DNA from: Urbifossiella limnaea
GTDB lineage: Bacteria > Planctomycetota > Planctomycetia > Gemmatales > Gemmataceae
DNA: 64,000 bases
Direction: 5' to 3'
Assembly: GCF_007747215.1 (NCBI RefSeq)
Contig: NZ_CP036273.1
Location: 6,556,322 to 6,620,321 of the forward strand
Shown here piece by piece: positions 33,746 to 43,176 of this stretch. A program made the position numbers and the translations under genes. Within the stretch, counting starts at the first letter, position 1; every line of letters begins with the position of its first letter. The notes below the pieces were generated by a model. That model was not told where the DNA came from. It saw only the letters and a list, made by a program, of their open reading frames with translations, and made no database searches.

Positions 33746-33819
33746 CGCGAGGGCGGTCGAGTAGAGTAACCCCGGCCGCGCCGCGCCTACCACCCCCCGC
33801 CTCAGCCGTCGAGGTCGTC

Positions 33820-34344
33820 ATGCCGCTCTCCCGGATCGCGTTCCTGACCGTCGCCCTCGCCCTGGGGGCGTCGCCCGCGACCGCGCAGGAGAAGTCGCCG
33901 CTGGTCGTCCGCGGCCGGGTGCAGCTGAACCTCGCGGGGGCCGAGGCGGTGCTGGCCGCGGCCCAGAAGAAGGCGGCGGCGATGGGGCTGAAGTGCAACG
34001 TCGCGGTGGTGGACGACGGCGGGCACCTGCTGGCGTTCGCCCGGATGGACGGGGCGCGGCCGGCGAGCGTGAACACCGCCCTGATCAAGGCGATGTCGGC
34101 GGCCACCTTCCGCCAGGAGACCGGCCCCCTCCCGGCGAAGGGCGAGCCCGACCTGCACCTGAGCCTGTCCCTCCAGACCGCGAGCGGCGGCCGGGTGACG
34201 ACGCTCAAGGGGGGCGTGCCGATCGTGATCGACGGGCAGGTGGTGGGCGGCGTCGGGGTGGGCGGCGGGACCGGCGAGCAGGACGCCGAGGTGGCGAAGG
34301 CCGGCATCCAGGCCCTGCTCGACGCACTGCGCGACAAGCAGTAA
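33820..34344 (+). CDS. HbpS/GlcG-family (DUF336) protein, exported
   Basis: 174 residues from MPLSRIAFLTVALALGASPATAQ, a signal peptide. LNLAGAEAVLAAAQKKAAAMGL, VAVVDDGGHLLAFARMDGARPAS and GVPIVIDGQVVGGVGVGGGTGEQDAEVAKAG are the conserved blocks of the GlcG/HbpS family. Some members bind heme or cobalamin-related ligands and act as accessory proteins; a ligand cannot be assigned here. It sits between thioredoxin and a DinB-like gene on the same strand. Confidence 0.88.
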   Translation: MPLSRIAFLTVALALGASPATAQEKSPLVVRGRVQLNLAGAEAVLAAAQKKAAAMGLKCNVAVVDDGGHLLAFARMDGARPASVNTALIKAMSAATFRQETGPLPAKGEPDLHLSLSLQTASGGRVTTLKGGVPIVIDGQVVGGVGVGGGTGEQDAEVAKAGIQALLDALRDKQ

Positions 34345-34374
34345 GGCGGGTCACGCACGGAATCGGGGAACGAC

Positions 34375-34887
34375 ATGACCGACGACACGGCGGCCCTGGT
34401 GGGCCGGGAACTGGCGGACGAACTCGGGCAGGCCCTGGGCCGGATCGAGCACTGCCTCGGCCAGCTGACCGACGCCCAGGCGTGGTGGCGGCCGCGGGCC
34501 GACCTCAACAGCGTCGGCAACCTCGTCCTGCACCTGACCGGGAACGTCCGCCAGCTGATTTGCAGCGAACTGGGCGGTGCCCCCGACGCGCGCGACCGGC
34601 AGGCCGAGTTCGACGCGCGGGGGCCGGTCCCCCGGGCCGACCTGCTGGCCGGCCTGCGGGCGGCGGTGGTCGACGCCGCGGCGGTGCTCACGGGGCCGGC
34701 GGCGGCCGACTGGGCGCGGGCCTGCTCGTTCCGGGGGCAGCCGGCGACCGCCGTCGGGCTGGCGGTCCGCAGCGTGGCCCACTTCCGCGGGCACGCCCAG
34801 GAGGTCATCCACCTGACCCGGACGGTCCTGGGCGACGCCTACCGGTTCGCCGGCCCGCCGCCCGGCGGAACGACCCGCGCCGGGTGA
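34375..34887 (+). CDS. DinB-like four-helix protein (DUF1572/DUF664 type)
   Basis: 170 residues. HCLGQLTDAQAWWRPRADLNSVGNLVLHLTGNVRQ (about 23-58) and VAHFRGHAQEVIHLTR (about 126-142) are the His-containing helices of the DinB/YfiT fold, which binds a divalent metal through three His (about H50, H128 and H132). Many members are thiol transferases or dechlorinases; the substrate here is unknown. It follows the HbpS-like gene by 30 bp on the same strand and converges with the DUF2721 gene across 15 bp. Confidence 0.85.
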   Translation: MTDDTAALVGRELADELGQALGRIEHCLGQLTDAQAWWRPRADLNSVGNLVLHLTGNVRQLICSELGGAPDARDRQAEFDARGPVPRADLLAGLRAAVVDAAAVLTGPAAADWARACSFRGQPATAVGLAVRSVAHFRGHAQEVIHLTRTVLGDAYRFAGPPPGGTTRAG

Positions 34888-34902
34888 CGAGCGGGCCGCG
34901 GC

Positions 34903-35358
34903 TCACGACCCGCCGCCCGCGTCCCGCTTCTCCCCCAGGTCCGTCAGGTGCACGTCGAGCGCCCGCACCGAGACGCGGATTTCCTCGGCGGAAATCCCCA
35001 GCGACACCATCATCAGGATCAGAGCGGCAGAGAAGACCACCTCCGCGGCCCCCGTCCGGTTGAAGAACAGCAGGAACATCGTCACGGTGCAGCAGAACAG
35101 GCTCAGCACGCCGGCGAGTTGCATGTTGCGGATCAGCCGCAGCCGCCGCTTGAGGTTGTGAATCTGTTCGAGCAGCTTCCCCTCGTGCGACTGGCGGTAG
35201 CTCCCCTCCAGGCTGCGGACGAGCGAGGCCAGCCCCAGGAAGCGGTTGGTGTAGGCCAGCAGCAGCAGGGAGACGGCGGGGAAGAGGAGCGACGGGGTCT
35301 GGAGGGTCAGTTCCACGGGCGGCTCCGGGGCGGGACGGGTGTCGGGCCGGGGCGTCAC
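34903..35358 (-). CDS. DUF2721 membrane protein
   Basis: 151 residues from MTPRPDTRPAPEPP. A first hydrophobic segment (about 22-48) is followed by a basic helix (SHEGKLLEQIHNLKRRLRLIRN) and two more transmembrane stretches (about 78-100 and 104-124). This is the DUF2721 pattern, inner membrane and of unknown function. It is convergent with the DinB-like gene and 27 bp downstream of the cupin gene on the same strand, so the two may form an operon. Confidence 0.88.
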   Translation of the reverse strand: MTPRPDTRPAPEPPVELTLQTPSLLFPAVSLLLLAYTNRFLGLASLVRSLEGSYRQSHEGKLLEQIHNLKRRLRLIRNMQLAGVLSLFCCTVTMFLLFFNRTGAAEVVFSAALILMMVSLGISAEEIRVSVRALDVHLTDLGEKRDAGGGS

Positions 35359-35385
35359 CGGGCCGTGCGGCGGCGTGTCCCCGGC

Positions 35386-35730
35386 TCAGGCCCCGGGCCG
35401 AGGTCCGCCGTCGACGACCGTCAGGAGCAGCGACCCGTCCTCGACGCCCCGGACCGAGTGGGGCTCCCCGGCCGGCAGGCAGAGCAGGTGCCCGGCCCCC
35501 AGGTCGTGCGTCACCCCGCCGGCGGTGAACGCGACCCGCCCCTCCAGGCAGTGGACGACGAGGTCCCCCTTCGCCGCGTGGGTCGGGATCTCCTTCCCGG
35601 CGGGGACGACCAGGCGGACGACGGTCACGGCCCCGGCCTTCACCAGCGTCGCCGTCCCGGCCGCGGCCAGGGCCGCTCCGAGCGGGCGGACGTCCACGAC
35701 TTCCCCGGGCTTCGCCGGCGGGCCGGGCAT
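35386..35730 (-). CDS. Small cupin-domain protein
   Basis: 114 residues from MPGPPAKPGEVVD; an upstream start at 35766 is possible but adds only a Pro/Arg-rich stretch. The cupin motifs are IPTHAAKGDLVVHCLEGRVAF and LGAGHLLCLPAGEPHSV, giving two His-rich metal-binding positions (about H60 and H100). It probably binds a small metabolite or metal; no enzyme subfamily is evident. It lies upstream of the DUF2721 gene. Confidence 0.85.
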   Translation of the reverse strand: MPGPPAKPGEVVDVRPLGAALAAAGTATLVKAGAVTVVRLVVPAGKEIPTHAAKGDLVVHCLEGRVAFTAGGVTHDLGAGHLLCLPAGEPHSVRGVEDGSLLLTVVDGGPRPGA

Positions 35731-35940
35731 GGCGGCTTCTCCTCGCGTGACGCACGGGGCCGGCACGACCCCGCGAGCCGGCGGACGGGGATGTTGTATC
35801 GGCCCGGGCGGGGGCCTCGGTCACCCGGCCGGGGGTCGAGCCGGGTGTCAACCACGGGAGCCGCCCGCGCGCCGCCGTCGGGTCGATCAGGTCGGCGCGT
35901 CTATAACGCGAGGAGCCGTCGTCGCCCCGGGGGGATGCCC

Positions 35941-37926
35941 ATGACCGACCGCACGCCCGAGCCCGCCGGCTTGCAAGCCACGCAGATGTCGCCGCCCGGG
36001 TCGGCCACGCCGGCCGACGGGCTGCCGCGCGTGGAGGGGTACACGCTCGTCCGCAAGCTCGGCGAGGGCGGCATGGGCGCCGTCTACCTCGCGGAAGACA
36101 CCCGCCTCGGCCGCCGCGTCGCGCTCAAGACGATGCACCGCGTGCTGGCCGCGAACCCCGCCGACCGCGACCGCTTTCTCCGCGAGGCGCGGGCCGCGGC
36201 CGCCGTCGAGAGCGACTACCTCGTCCCCGTGTGGGCCGTCGGCGAGGCGGCCGACGGCACCCCGTTCCTGGCCATGCCCGTCCTGCAGGGCGAGTCGCTC
36301 GACGCCCGCCTGCGGCGGGAGCCGGCGTCGCCGCCGGGCCTCGTGGCGAAGGTGGCCCGCGAGGTGGCCGAGGGGCTGGCCGCGGCGCACGCGGCGGGGC
36401 TCGTCCACCGCGACATCAAGCCGGCGAACATCTGGCTCGAAGGCGAACCCGGCGGCGCCGTGCGCCGGTGCAAGGTGCTCGACTTCGGCCTCGCCCGCCC
36501 GGTGGACGCCGCCTCGGCGCAGCTGACGACGACAGGCGCCGTCCTCGGCACGCCGGCGTTCATGGCGCCCGAGCAGGCGCGCGGCGAGGCGATCGACGCG
36601 CGGGCCGACCTGTTCAGCCTCGGCGTCACGCTGTACCGCATGGCCACGGGGCGCCCGCCGTTCGACGGGCCGACGCCGATGGCGGTGCTGATTGCGCTCA
36701 CGACCGAGCCGCCGCCGCCCGTCCGCGAGGCCGCCCCGGCGCTGCCGCCGGCGCTCGCCGACCTGATCGAGCGGCTGATGGCGAAGGAGCCGGAGCGCCG
36801 CCCGGGCTCCGCCGCCGAGGTCGTCCGCGCCCTCGCCGGTGTCGCCGAACCGCCGCCGCGCCGCCGCTTGCCAGCGCTTCTCGCGACGGCCGCGGTGCTG
36901 CTCGTCGGCGTCGGCGTGTGGCTCGCCGTGAGCGGCCGCAAGCCGCCCGAGGTGGCGAAGGCCGACGAATCGCCCGCGCCAGCGACGCCGGCCCCGACGA
37001 CACCCGTGCCCGTGACGCCCACTCCCGTGACGCCGAAGGCGGTCGAGCCGCCGAAAGCCGTCGAGCCGGTGACGCCACCCGCCCCGGCGCCGAAGCCGGA
37101 GGGCGAAGCGGACCGCGCCGCGGCGCGGTGGGTGCTCGGCGTCGGCGGGCGGGTGACCGTGGACGCCGTGCGGGACGAGATCCGCGACGCCAGGCGGCTG
37201 CCGAAGGAACCGTTCCGGCTGACCGACGTGTTCGTCCTGGCGCCGGTGACGGACCGGCAGATGGCGGTGTTCGCCGACTGCAAGCACGTCCGCGTCGCGT
37301 TCCTCGTCGGCACCGGCATCTCGAACGAGGGGCTCGCCCACCTCGCCGGCTGCACCAACCTCGTGAGCCTGGACCTCGCCGGCACGAAGGTGGACGACGA
37401 CGCCGTGCCGCTGATCGCCCGGTTCACGAAGCTGAAGGACCTGTCGCTCGGCGCGGCCGGGTTCACGGCGAAAGGGGCGCTCGCGCTGGCGAAGTCGCTG
37501 CCGGGCTGCCGCATCCAGTACGGCGCGACCTACGAACCCGCCACCGACGACGACCGCGCCGCGGCCGAGTTCGTGGTGTCGATCGGCGGCAAGGTGCGGG
37601 TCAACTACGCCGACGCCGACACGGCCGACGCGAAGCAGCTGCCCGCGGGGCTGTTCCGGCTGACGGCCGTGGACCTGAGCGGCCGGCCCGGCGCGACCGA
37701 CGCCGAGCTCGACCGCTTCCGCGAGTGCAAGAGCCTGACGCGGCTGGTGCTGACCGGCACTCCGGTGACCGACACGGGGCTGACGACCGTCCGCGAGTTC
37801 GGCAAGCTGACGCACCTCGACGTGCGCGACACGAAGGTGACGCAGCGCGGCGCGTCGGGGGTCTTCGGGGCGCTGCCGGGCTGCGAGGTGGCGTGGCCCG
37901 GCGGGGTGATGCGGCCGAAGCGGTAG
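35941..37926 (+). CDS. Membrane Ser/Thr protein kinase with leucine-rich-repeat-like sensor modules
   Basis: 661 residues from MTDRTPEPAGL (an ATG at 35935 would add two residues). Kinase domain about 34-300: GEGGMGAVYL (41-50), ATP Lys in VALKTM (K63), HRDIKPANIW (156-165, D158), DFGLARP (181-187) and FMAPEQARG. A transmembrane helix lies at about 310-331, then a Pro/Thr/Val-rich linker (335-375). The outer part has two tandem modules of about 130 residues, each with DDxAAAxxVxxxGGxVxV starts and LRR-like LVSLDLAGTKVDD and LTHLDVRDTKVTQRG. The outer modules probably sense a ligand; no PASTA repeats are present. Confidence 0.93.
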   Translation: MTDRTPEPAGLQATQMSPPGSATPADGLPRVEGYTLVRKLGEGGMGAVYLAEDTRLGRRVALKTMHRVLAANPADRDRFLREARAAAAVESDYLVPVWAVGEAADGTPFLAMPVLQGESLDARLRREPASPPGLVAKVAREVAEGLAAAHAAGLVHRDIKPANIWLEGEPGGAVRRCKVLDFGLARPVDAASAQLTTTGAVLGTPAFMAPEQARGEAIDARADLFSLGVTLYRMATGRPPFDGPTPMAVLIALTTEPPPPVREAAPALPPALADLIERLMAKEPERRPGSAAEVVRALAGVAEPPPRRRLPALLATAAVLLVGVGVWLAVSGRKPPEVAKADESPAPATPAPTTPVPVTPTPVTPKAVEPPKAVEPVTPPAPAPKPEGEADRAAARWVLGVGGRVTVDAVRDEIRDARRLPKEPFRLTDVFVLAPVTDRQMAVFADCKHVRVAFLVGTGISNEGLAHLAGCTNLVSLDLAGTKVDDDAVPLIARFTKLKDLSLGAAGFTAKGALALAKSLPGCRIQYGATYEPATDDDRAAAEFVVSIGGKVRVNYADADTADAKQLPAGLFRLTAVDLSGRPGATDAELDRFRECKSLTRLVLTGTPVTDTGLTTVREFGKLTHLDVRDTKVTQRGASGVFGALPGCEVAWPGGVMRPKR

Positions 37927-37978
37927 CGGCGTTGCGGTCCCCTCCGGCGGCCGAATTGCGTAGGTGGTTTCCGCTCCT

Positions 37979-38220
37979 CCCCGCAGGTGGTTCCCCCCTC
38001 ACCCCGCGTGCTTCGCCGCGACCCTCTCCCCCGAGGGGAGAGGGTGGGACTTGCCGGCGTCCGTCACGGGCGGGTATCGCCCCGCCGACGCCGGTGGCCA
38101 TTCCGAGCGTCGGCGCGTGGTTACCCGCCCGTGCGAGGAGACGAACCACGCCCACCCTCTCCCCTCGGGGGAGAGGGTCGCGGCGAAGCACGCGGGGTGA
38201 GGGGGGAACCACCTGCGGGG
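37979..38220. repeat. Large inverted-repeat element with 70-bp perfect arms, copy A
   Basis: It fills much of the 360-bp gap between the kinase and the M14 peptidase, which converge. Arms 37979-38048 and 38151-38220 are perfect reverse complements of 70 bp around a 102-bp loop. The loop holds a further imperfect stem (gacgggcgggtatcgcc with ggttacccgcccgtg). A close relative is at 59531-59767, so this is a dispersed, mobile-looking unit without any coding capacity; the open frames across it are shadows. Confidence 0.92.
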
Positions 38221-38286
38221 AAGTCCAACCACCACGTCCGCGAGTCGTACCGCCCCGGGGGCCGATTCGAGCCGCGACACCCCGCC

Positions 38287-40971
38287 TCACTCCCGCGGCA
38301 CCACCGACTGCACGATGCCGTTGAACACCAGCCGGAACGTGCCGTGCGGCTGGCCGCGGAACAGCACCTGCGGGCCGTACAGCGCCAGCCGCCCGCGGCC
38401 CACCTTCGCGTCCACCACCGCCGCCCCGCCCTCCAGGTGTTGCTGGCCCCACGCCCACCCGCTCCGCAGCGGCGTCGCGCTGTCGAACCACGCCACCCGC
38501 TTCACCCCCGCCTCGGCCGCGTTGTTGGTCAGCCGGAACGTCGGGCTGTTCGAGAACATCACGTCCGCGTGGTCGCCCAGGCCCCACGCCAGCGAGCTGG
38601 AGTCGTCCACCTGCACCCGCAGCACCGACGACGGCACGTAGAACTTCGTCGAGGCCAGCGCCTTCGGCTCGTTCTTGTCGTCCACCTCGGTCAGGTAGTT
38701 CGCCACCGGCACGCCGAGCTCCGCCCCCAGCTTCGTGGACGAGCCGATCGTCAGCACCGTGCCGCCGGCCTCGAGGAAGCGCTTGATCTGCGGCAGTGTC
38801 GTCGCCTTGCTGACGGCCCCGCGCGGCCCCTTGGCCTCGGGCGTCTCCGGGTTGTCGCCGCCCTTGCCGCCCGCGTCGCCGGAATACGCGCCGTCCACGA
38901 GGATGAGCACGTCGTACCGCTCGCGCAGGTCGCCCTTGTCGAGCTCGGCCGTGAACACGACGCGGTGCGGGAACTCGAACTGCTCCAGCAGCCAGCGCGT
39001 CCAGCCCGACGGCATCGACCCGCCGAACTTGTCCCACAGCGCCACCCGCGCCGGCTTCAACGCCGCCGCCTCCGGCGCGTCCTTCACCCCGCGGAACGTC
39101 ACGCCCAGGTCGGCGGCGATCGTCTTCACCACCTCCGGGGTCGTGTCCTTCCGCGGCACGAAGAACGTCCCCGCCGCGTGGCCGCCGCCCGCAGTCTGAA
39201 CGCGGCGCACCTCCTCGCCGGCCTTGTGGAGGCGGTTCACGGCGCGGAAGGCGTCGTTCGTCTCCACGCCGAGCACGAACCCGACCGCGCCGTCGGCGCC
39301 GAGCACGCGCCCCGGCGGCGGCGCCACCGTCTCGGTGGTGATCGCCTCGAACGGGCCGTCGAAGCCGTCGAGCAGGCGGTCGAACTTCACCGCCATCTGG
39401 TACGCCAGCGTGTAGCCGGCGGAGTCGTAGGGGCGGACGGGCGGGCCGCCCGGGTAGGCGAAGTCGTTCGGGTGGTCCTGCGGCTCGAACATGTCGAGGA
39501 CGTGCGCACGGAACGCCTGCCCCGTCTTCACCACGTAGCTGCCTTTGGGGTAACTCTTGCCGCCGGCGGTGAAGTCGGCCGTGGCGCGGTGGACCGTCAC
39601 GCCGGTGCCCAGCAGCGCGTTCACGAACTTGGTCGCCGTCAGGAAGTCGGGCTGGTCGGCGGGGAGGACGTAGCCGCGCGGGTCGCGTTTGGCGGGGTCG
39701 CGGAACAACTTGTCGAAGTCGGCGCCGCCCTTCCCCTTCCCCGCGGCCTGCGCCGCCTCGACGACCTTGGGCGTGACCGTCCAGCTGTCGCGGCCGCCGC
39801 GCTCGATCGCGGTGTTCCCCATCTTCCAGATGTTGAACAGCAGCTGCTCGCGGTGCCGGGAGGCGTAGTCGAGCACGGCCCTGTTGGCGGTCACGGAGTA
39901 ATCGACGGACTGCCGGAAGCGCCACTTCTGCGGCGGCACCGGCGCCAGGTAGTCGCCCTTCGGCAGCTGCTTGGCGCTCAGCAGCGGGATGGCCGACGGC
40001 GTGGGGCTGCCGACCGTTTCCGTCAGCAGGCCGATCATGTTGTGGAACCCGGCGGTGGTGCGGAGGCCGCCGTTGAACCACGTCGAGTACGGCGCCCCGG
40101 AGCGGGTGGTGGCGCCGGGCTTTCCTTCCACCAGGAACCGCTGCATCATGGCGGCGCCGACGGCGTCGATGCCGTTGAGCGTGAGCGGGTCGCAGAAGTA
40201 GTTGAACGGGTCGCGGAACGGCGGGCAGAACAGCACCGTTCCCGGCGGGCCGGACTGGTGGTGGTTGTAGACGATCTGCGGGAACCACTCGCGGTACATG
40301 AGCCGGTTGAGGTTCTTCGTCTCGGCCTGGGTGTTGGCGTAGAAGTCGCGGTTGTTGTCGTGCCCGACGTACTTCTGGTAGAGCCGCGGCAGGCCGGTCA
40401 GGCTCCGCTTCGTCGGCTCCTTCTCCTTCATGTAGTGGTCGGCGACGAGGTCGTGCCCGTCGGGGTTGGCGTGGACGAACAGGATGACCACGTCGTCGAG
40501 GATGCGGAGCGTCTCGGCGTCGGCGGCGCTGGCGAACTGGTACAGCGTTTCGACGAGCACCTGCGCGCAGAGCGTCTCGCTGGCGTGGAGGCCGCCGTCG
40601 ATCCACACGACGGCCTTGCCCTGCGCGGCGAGTTGCTTCGCGCCCGCCGCGTCGATGCCGTCGGCGAGAGCGAGCCGGCGCGCGGTGGCCTTCAACTCGG
40701 CGAGCCGGCGGTGGTTGGCGGGCGAGGTGACGACCGCGGCGAGCTGCGGCCGGCCCTCCGCGGTGGTGCCGATGGTCACGAGCTTGACGCGGTCCGACTC
40801 GGCGGCCAGCTTCTCCCAGTAGGTCTTGAGCTGGGCGTAGTTGGCGAGGCAATAGTCGTCGCCGACGTGGAAGCCGAACGCGGCTTTGGGCGTGGTGACG
40901 GCGGGCGCCTGGGCGGGGGCCGTGCCGGCGAGCAGCGCGACGAGGACGACGGCGGACGGGGTGCGGAGCAT
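38287..40971 (-). CDS. Exported M14-family zinc carboxypeptidase
   Basis: 894 residues from MLRTPSAVVLVALLAGTAPAQ, a signal peptide; the longer frame to 41979 overlaps the divergent propeller gene. GGLHASETL (127-135) provides H129 and E132, the first two zinc ligands; NPDGHD (169-174) and NNRDFY (206-211) are the usual substrate-binding Asn/Arg region; NHHQSG (236-241) supplies the third His ligand. The catalytic Glu should lie in the following helix. The C-terminal half (about 430-894) is unassigned but includes a ThuA/GATase-like region (YDVLILVDGAYSGDAG) and a beta-rich end. Size is much larger than typical M14 enzymes, as in other planctomycete copies. Confidence 0.88.
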   Translation of the reverse strand: MLRTPSAVVLVALLAGTAPAQAPAVTTPKAAFGFHVGDDYCLANYAQLKTYWEKLAAESDRVKLVTIGTTAEGRPQLAAVVTSPANHRRLAELKATARRLALADGIDAAGAKQLAAQGKAVVWIDGGLHASETLCAQVLVETLYQFASAADAETLRILDDVVILFVHANPDGHDLVADHYMKEKEPTKRSLTGLPRLYQKYVGHDNNRDFYANTQAETKNLNRLMYREWFPQIVYNHHQSGPPGTVLFCPPFRDPFNYFCDPLTLNGIDAVGAAMMQRFLVEGKPGATTRSGAPYSTWFNGGLRTTAGFHNMIGLLTETVGSPTPSAIPLLSAKQLPKGDYLAPVPPQKWRFRQSVDYSVTANRAVLDYASRHREQLLFNIWKMGNTAIERGGRDSWTVTPKVVEAAQAAGKGKGGADFDKLFRDPAKRDPRGYVLPADQPDFLTATKFVNALLGTGVTVHRATADFTAGGKSYPKGSYVVKTGQAFRAHVLDMFEPQDHPNDFAYPGGPPVRPYDSAGYTLAYQMAVKFDRLLDGFDGPFEAITTETVAPPPGRVLGADGAVGFVLGVETNDAFRAVNRLHKAGEEVRRVQTAGGGHAAGTFFVPRKDTTPEVVKTIAADLGVTFRGVKDAPEAAALKPARVALWDKFGGSMPSGWTRWLLEQFEFPHRVVFTAELDKGDLRERYDVLILVDGAYSGDAGGKGGDNPETPEAKGPRGAVSKATTLPQIKRFLEAGGTVLTIGSSTKLGAELGVPVANYLTEVDDKNEPKALASTKFYVPSSVLRVQVDDSSSLAWGLGDHADVMFSNSPTFRLTNNAAEAGVKRVAWFDSATPLRSGWAWGQQHLEGGAAVVDAKVGRGRLALYGPQVLFRGQPHGTFRLVFNGIVQSVVPRE

Positions 40972-41145
40972 GGCGGGATCCCGTGGGCGGGCGTGCGGCG
41001 GGCCGGCGGGGAGGTCGCGGCGGTCCCGACATTGTGCGCGGCCGCCGGCCGCGCCGCCACCCGGGGCTTGCCCGCGCGACCCGACCCGGCGACAATCGCC
41101 CCCGCCGGCCGCGCGCCGCGCGGCCCCCCTCCCCCGAGACCGACC

Positions 41146-42033
41146 ATGCCCCGCGCCCTCGCCGTCCTGCTGGCCGCCGTCGCGGCCCACGCCACGGCCG
41201 CCGACCCGCCGCGCCACACGTTCCTCGCCACCGGCGCCGAGACGTTCATCGCCGACGACACCGGCAAGGCGAGCTGGACGTACCCGCACTCGTCGCGCGA
41301 CGGCTGGGTGCTCCCGAACGGCAACGTGCTCCTCGCCCTCTCCAAGAGCAAGAGCTACCCCGGCGGCGCCGTCGTCGAGGTGGACCGCGCCGGCAAGGTG
41401 CTGTTCGAGTTCAAGGGCTCCCAGAGCGAGGTAAACACCGTGCAGCCGCTGAAGGACGGCCGCGTGCTCCTCACCGAGGCCGGGCCGAAGCCGCGCGTCC
41501 TCGAAGTCACCCGGGACGGCAAGGTCGTCGCCGACGTGCCGCTCCAGGCCCAGACCGGCGACCTCCACATGCAGTCGCGGATGACCCGCAAGCTCGCCGG
41601 CGGCACGTACCTCGTGCCGCAGCTGCTCGACCGGGTGGTCCGCGAGTACGACGCGGCCGGGAAGGTGGTGTGGGAGGCCAAGACGCCGCACATGCCGTTC
41701 ACCGCCATCCGCCTGCCGGACGGCAACACCCTGGTCGGCTGCACGCACGGCAACCTCGTGGTCGAGTTCGACCGCGCCGGCAAGGAGGTGTGGCGGCTCA
41801 CCAACGACGACCTGCCGGGCCGCCCGCTGGACGACTGCTGCGGGGTCGAGCGGCTGGCGAACGGGAACACGGTGGTGACCAGTTACCACGCGGGCCCGGG
41901 GAAGGTGCGGCTGGTGGAGGTGACGCGCGACAAGAAGGTGGTGTGGACCTACACCGACGCCCGCCGGTCCGGCATCCACACGTTCCAGATTCTCGGCCCC
42001 GACGGCCGCCCCGGCGCCACCGCCCTCCGCTGA
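41146..42033 (+). CDS. Exported PQQ-like propeller-domain protein
   Basis: 295 residues from MPRALAVLLAAVAAHATAADP, a signal peptide. Repeats VVEVDRAGKVLFEF, VLEVTRDGKVVADV, VREYDAAGKVVWEA, VVEFDRAGKEVWRL and LVEVTRDKKVVWTY form the aromatic-ended blades of a beta-propeller. Each blade is preceded by a LPDGNTLV- or LANGNTVV-type stretch. It is divergent from the M14 peptidase gene across 174 bp. It shows no catalytic motif and could bind ligand or protein at the cell surface. Confidence 0.82.
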   Translation: MPRALAVLLAAVAAHATAADPPRHTFLATGAETFIADDTGKASWTYPHSSRDGWVLPNGNVLLALSKSKSYPGGAVVEVDRAGKVLFEFKGSQSEVNTVQPLKDGRVLLTEAGPKPRVLEVTRDGKVVADVPLQAQTGDLHMQSRMTRKLAGGTYLVPQLLDRVVREYDAAGKVVWEAKTPHMPFTAIRLPDGNTLVGCTHGNLVVEFDRAGKEVWRLTNDDLPGRPLDDCCGVERLANGNTVVTSYHAGPGKVRLVEVTRDKKVVWTYTDARRSGIHTFQILGPDGRPGATALR

Positions 42034-42150
42034 GCGCGGCCCGCCGACAGTACCAGGGCTGCGCCGGTGTGGTGCGTTGCGCCGTGTTCCTCTTCGGCTG
42101 CTGGCTGCGCGGCGCCCGGCTGGAACGACTCCCGGTCCGGTAGCCGCCGG

Positions 42151-43173
42151 CTACAGCACCAGCATCGCGTCGCCGTAGCTGAAGAAGCGGTACTCGCGGG
42201 CCACCGCCTCCGCGTACGCCCGCCGCAGCAACTCGCCGCCGGCGAACGCCCCCACCAGCAGCAGCAGCGTCGTCCGCGGCAGGTGGAAGTTCGTCACCAG
42301 CGCGTCCACTGCCCGGAAGGTGAACGGCGCATGGATGAACAGGTCGGTCTCGCCGCGGTACGGCGCCACCGTGCCGCCCTGCGCCGCCGTCTCCAGCGTC
42401 CGCGTCGCCGTCGTGCCGACCGCCACCACCCTGCCGCCGCGGGCCTTGCACGCCGCCACCGCCGCGGCCGCGCCTTCGGTCACCTCGCACCACTCGGAAT
42501 GGATCGCGTGCTGGGTCGGGTCGGCGGCCTTCACCAGGGCGAACGTGCCGAGGCCGACGTGGAGTGTCACCCGGGTGTCACTCACGCCGGCGGCCGCGAG
42601 CCGGGCCAGCAGCTCGGGGGTGAAGTGGAGCCCGGCCGTCGGCGCGGCGACGGACCCGTCGGCGGCGGCGAACACGGTCTGGTAGCGGGTGCGGTCGGTG
42701 TCGGCGGCGCGGCCCTTGCGGATGTACGGCGGCAGGGGCACGTGGCCGGAGACGGCCAGCAGTTCGGCGGGGGTGCCGGGCCGGTCGGGCTCCATGAGCC
42801 AGTGCCGGTCGGGCGTGCGGCCGCGGAGCGTCAGCCGCAGCGGGCCGGGGTCGAGCGCGAAAGTTTCGCCGGGCTGGGCGTAGCCGCGGGTCTGCGCCAG
42901 GAGCTCCCACAGGCCGCCGGCCGCCTCGCGGACGAACAGGCCTTCCCACTTGCCGCCGGTGGCCTCGCGCCGGCCGACGACGCGGGCGGGGATCACCTTC
43001 GTGTCGTTGAGCGCGAGCAGGTCGCCGGCGGAGAGCAACTCCGGCAGCTCGCGGAAGACGCGGTGCTCCAGCGCGCCGGTGGCGCGGCGGACGACGAGGA
43101 GGCGCGACTCGTCGCGCCGCTCCGCGGGGTGCTGGGCGACGAGCCGGTCGGGGAGGGGGTAGTCAAAAAACAT
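42151..43173 (-). CDS. queA: S-adenosylmethionine:tRNA ribosyltransferase-isomerase
   Basis: 340 residues. The start MFFDYPLPDRLVAQHPAERRDESRLL, the mid-protein GSVAAPTAGLHFTPELL and TLHVGLGTFALV, and the end TNFHLPRTTLLLLVGAFAGG and YRFFSYGDAMLVL are all QueA signatures. It transfers the ribosyl moiety of SAM to 7-aminomethyl-7-deazaguanine in tRNA, giving epoxyqueuosine in the queuosine pathway; the cytoplasm is its site. Length is close to E. coli QueA (356). No other queuosine gene is in view. A perfect 36-bp inverted repeat lies 3 bp upstream of its start codon. Confidence 0.96.
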   Translation of the reverse strand: MFFDYPLPDRLVAQHPAERRDESRLLVVRRATGALEHRVFRELPELLSAGDLLALNDTKVIPARVVGRREATGGKWEGLFVREAAGGLWELLAQTRGYAQPGETFALDPGPLRLTLRGRTPDRHWLMEPDRPGTPAELLAVSGHVPLPPYIRKGRAADTDRTRYQTVFAAADGSVAAPTAGLHFTPELLARLAAAGVSDTRVTLHVGLGTFALVKAADPTQHAIHSEWCEVTEGAAAAVAACKARGGRVVAVGTTATRTLETAAQGGTVAPYRGETDLFIHAPFTFRAVDALVTNFHLPRTTLLLLVGAFAGGELLRRAYAEAVAREYRFFSYGDAMLVL

Positions 43174-43176
43174 GGG

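Noticed and set aside
37979-38220. A CRISPR array or a transposon with terminal repeats
   Set aside because: There is one pair of inverted arms and no regularly spaced direct repeats, and no transposase is coded between the arms.
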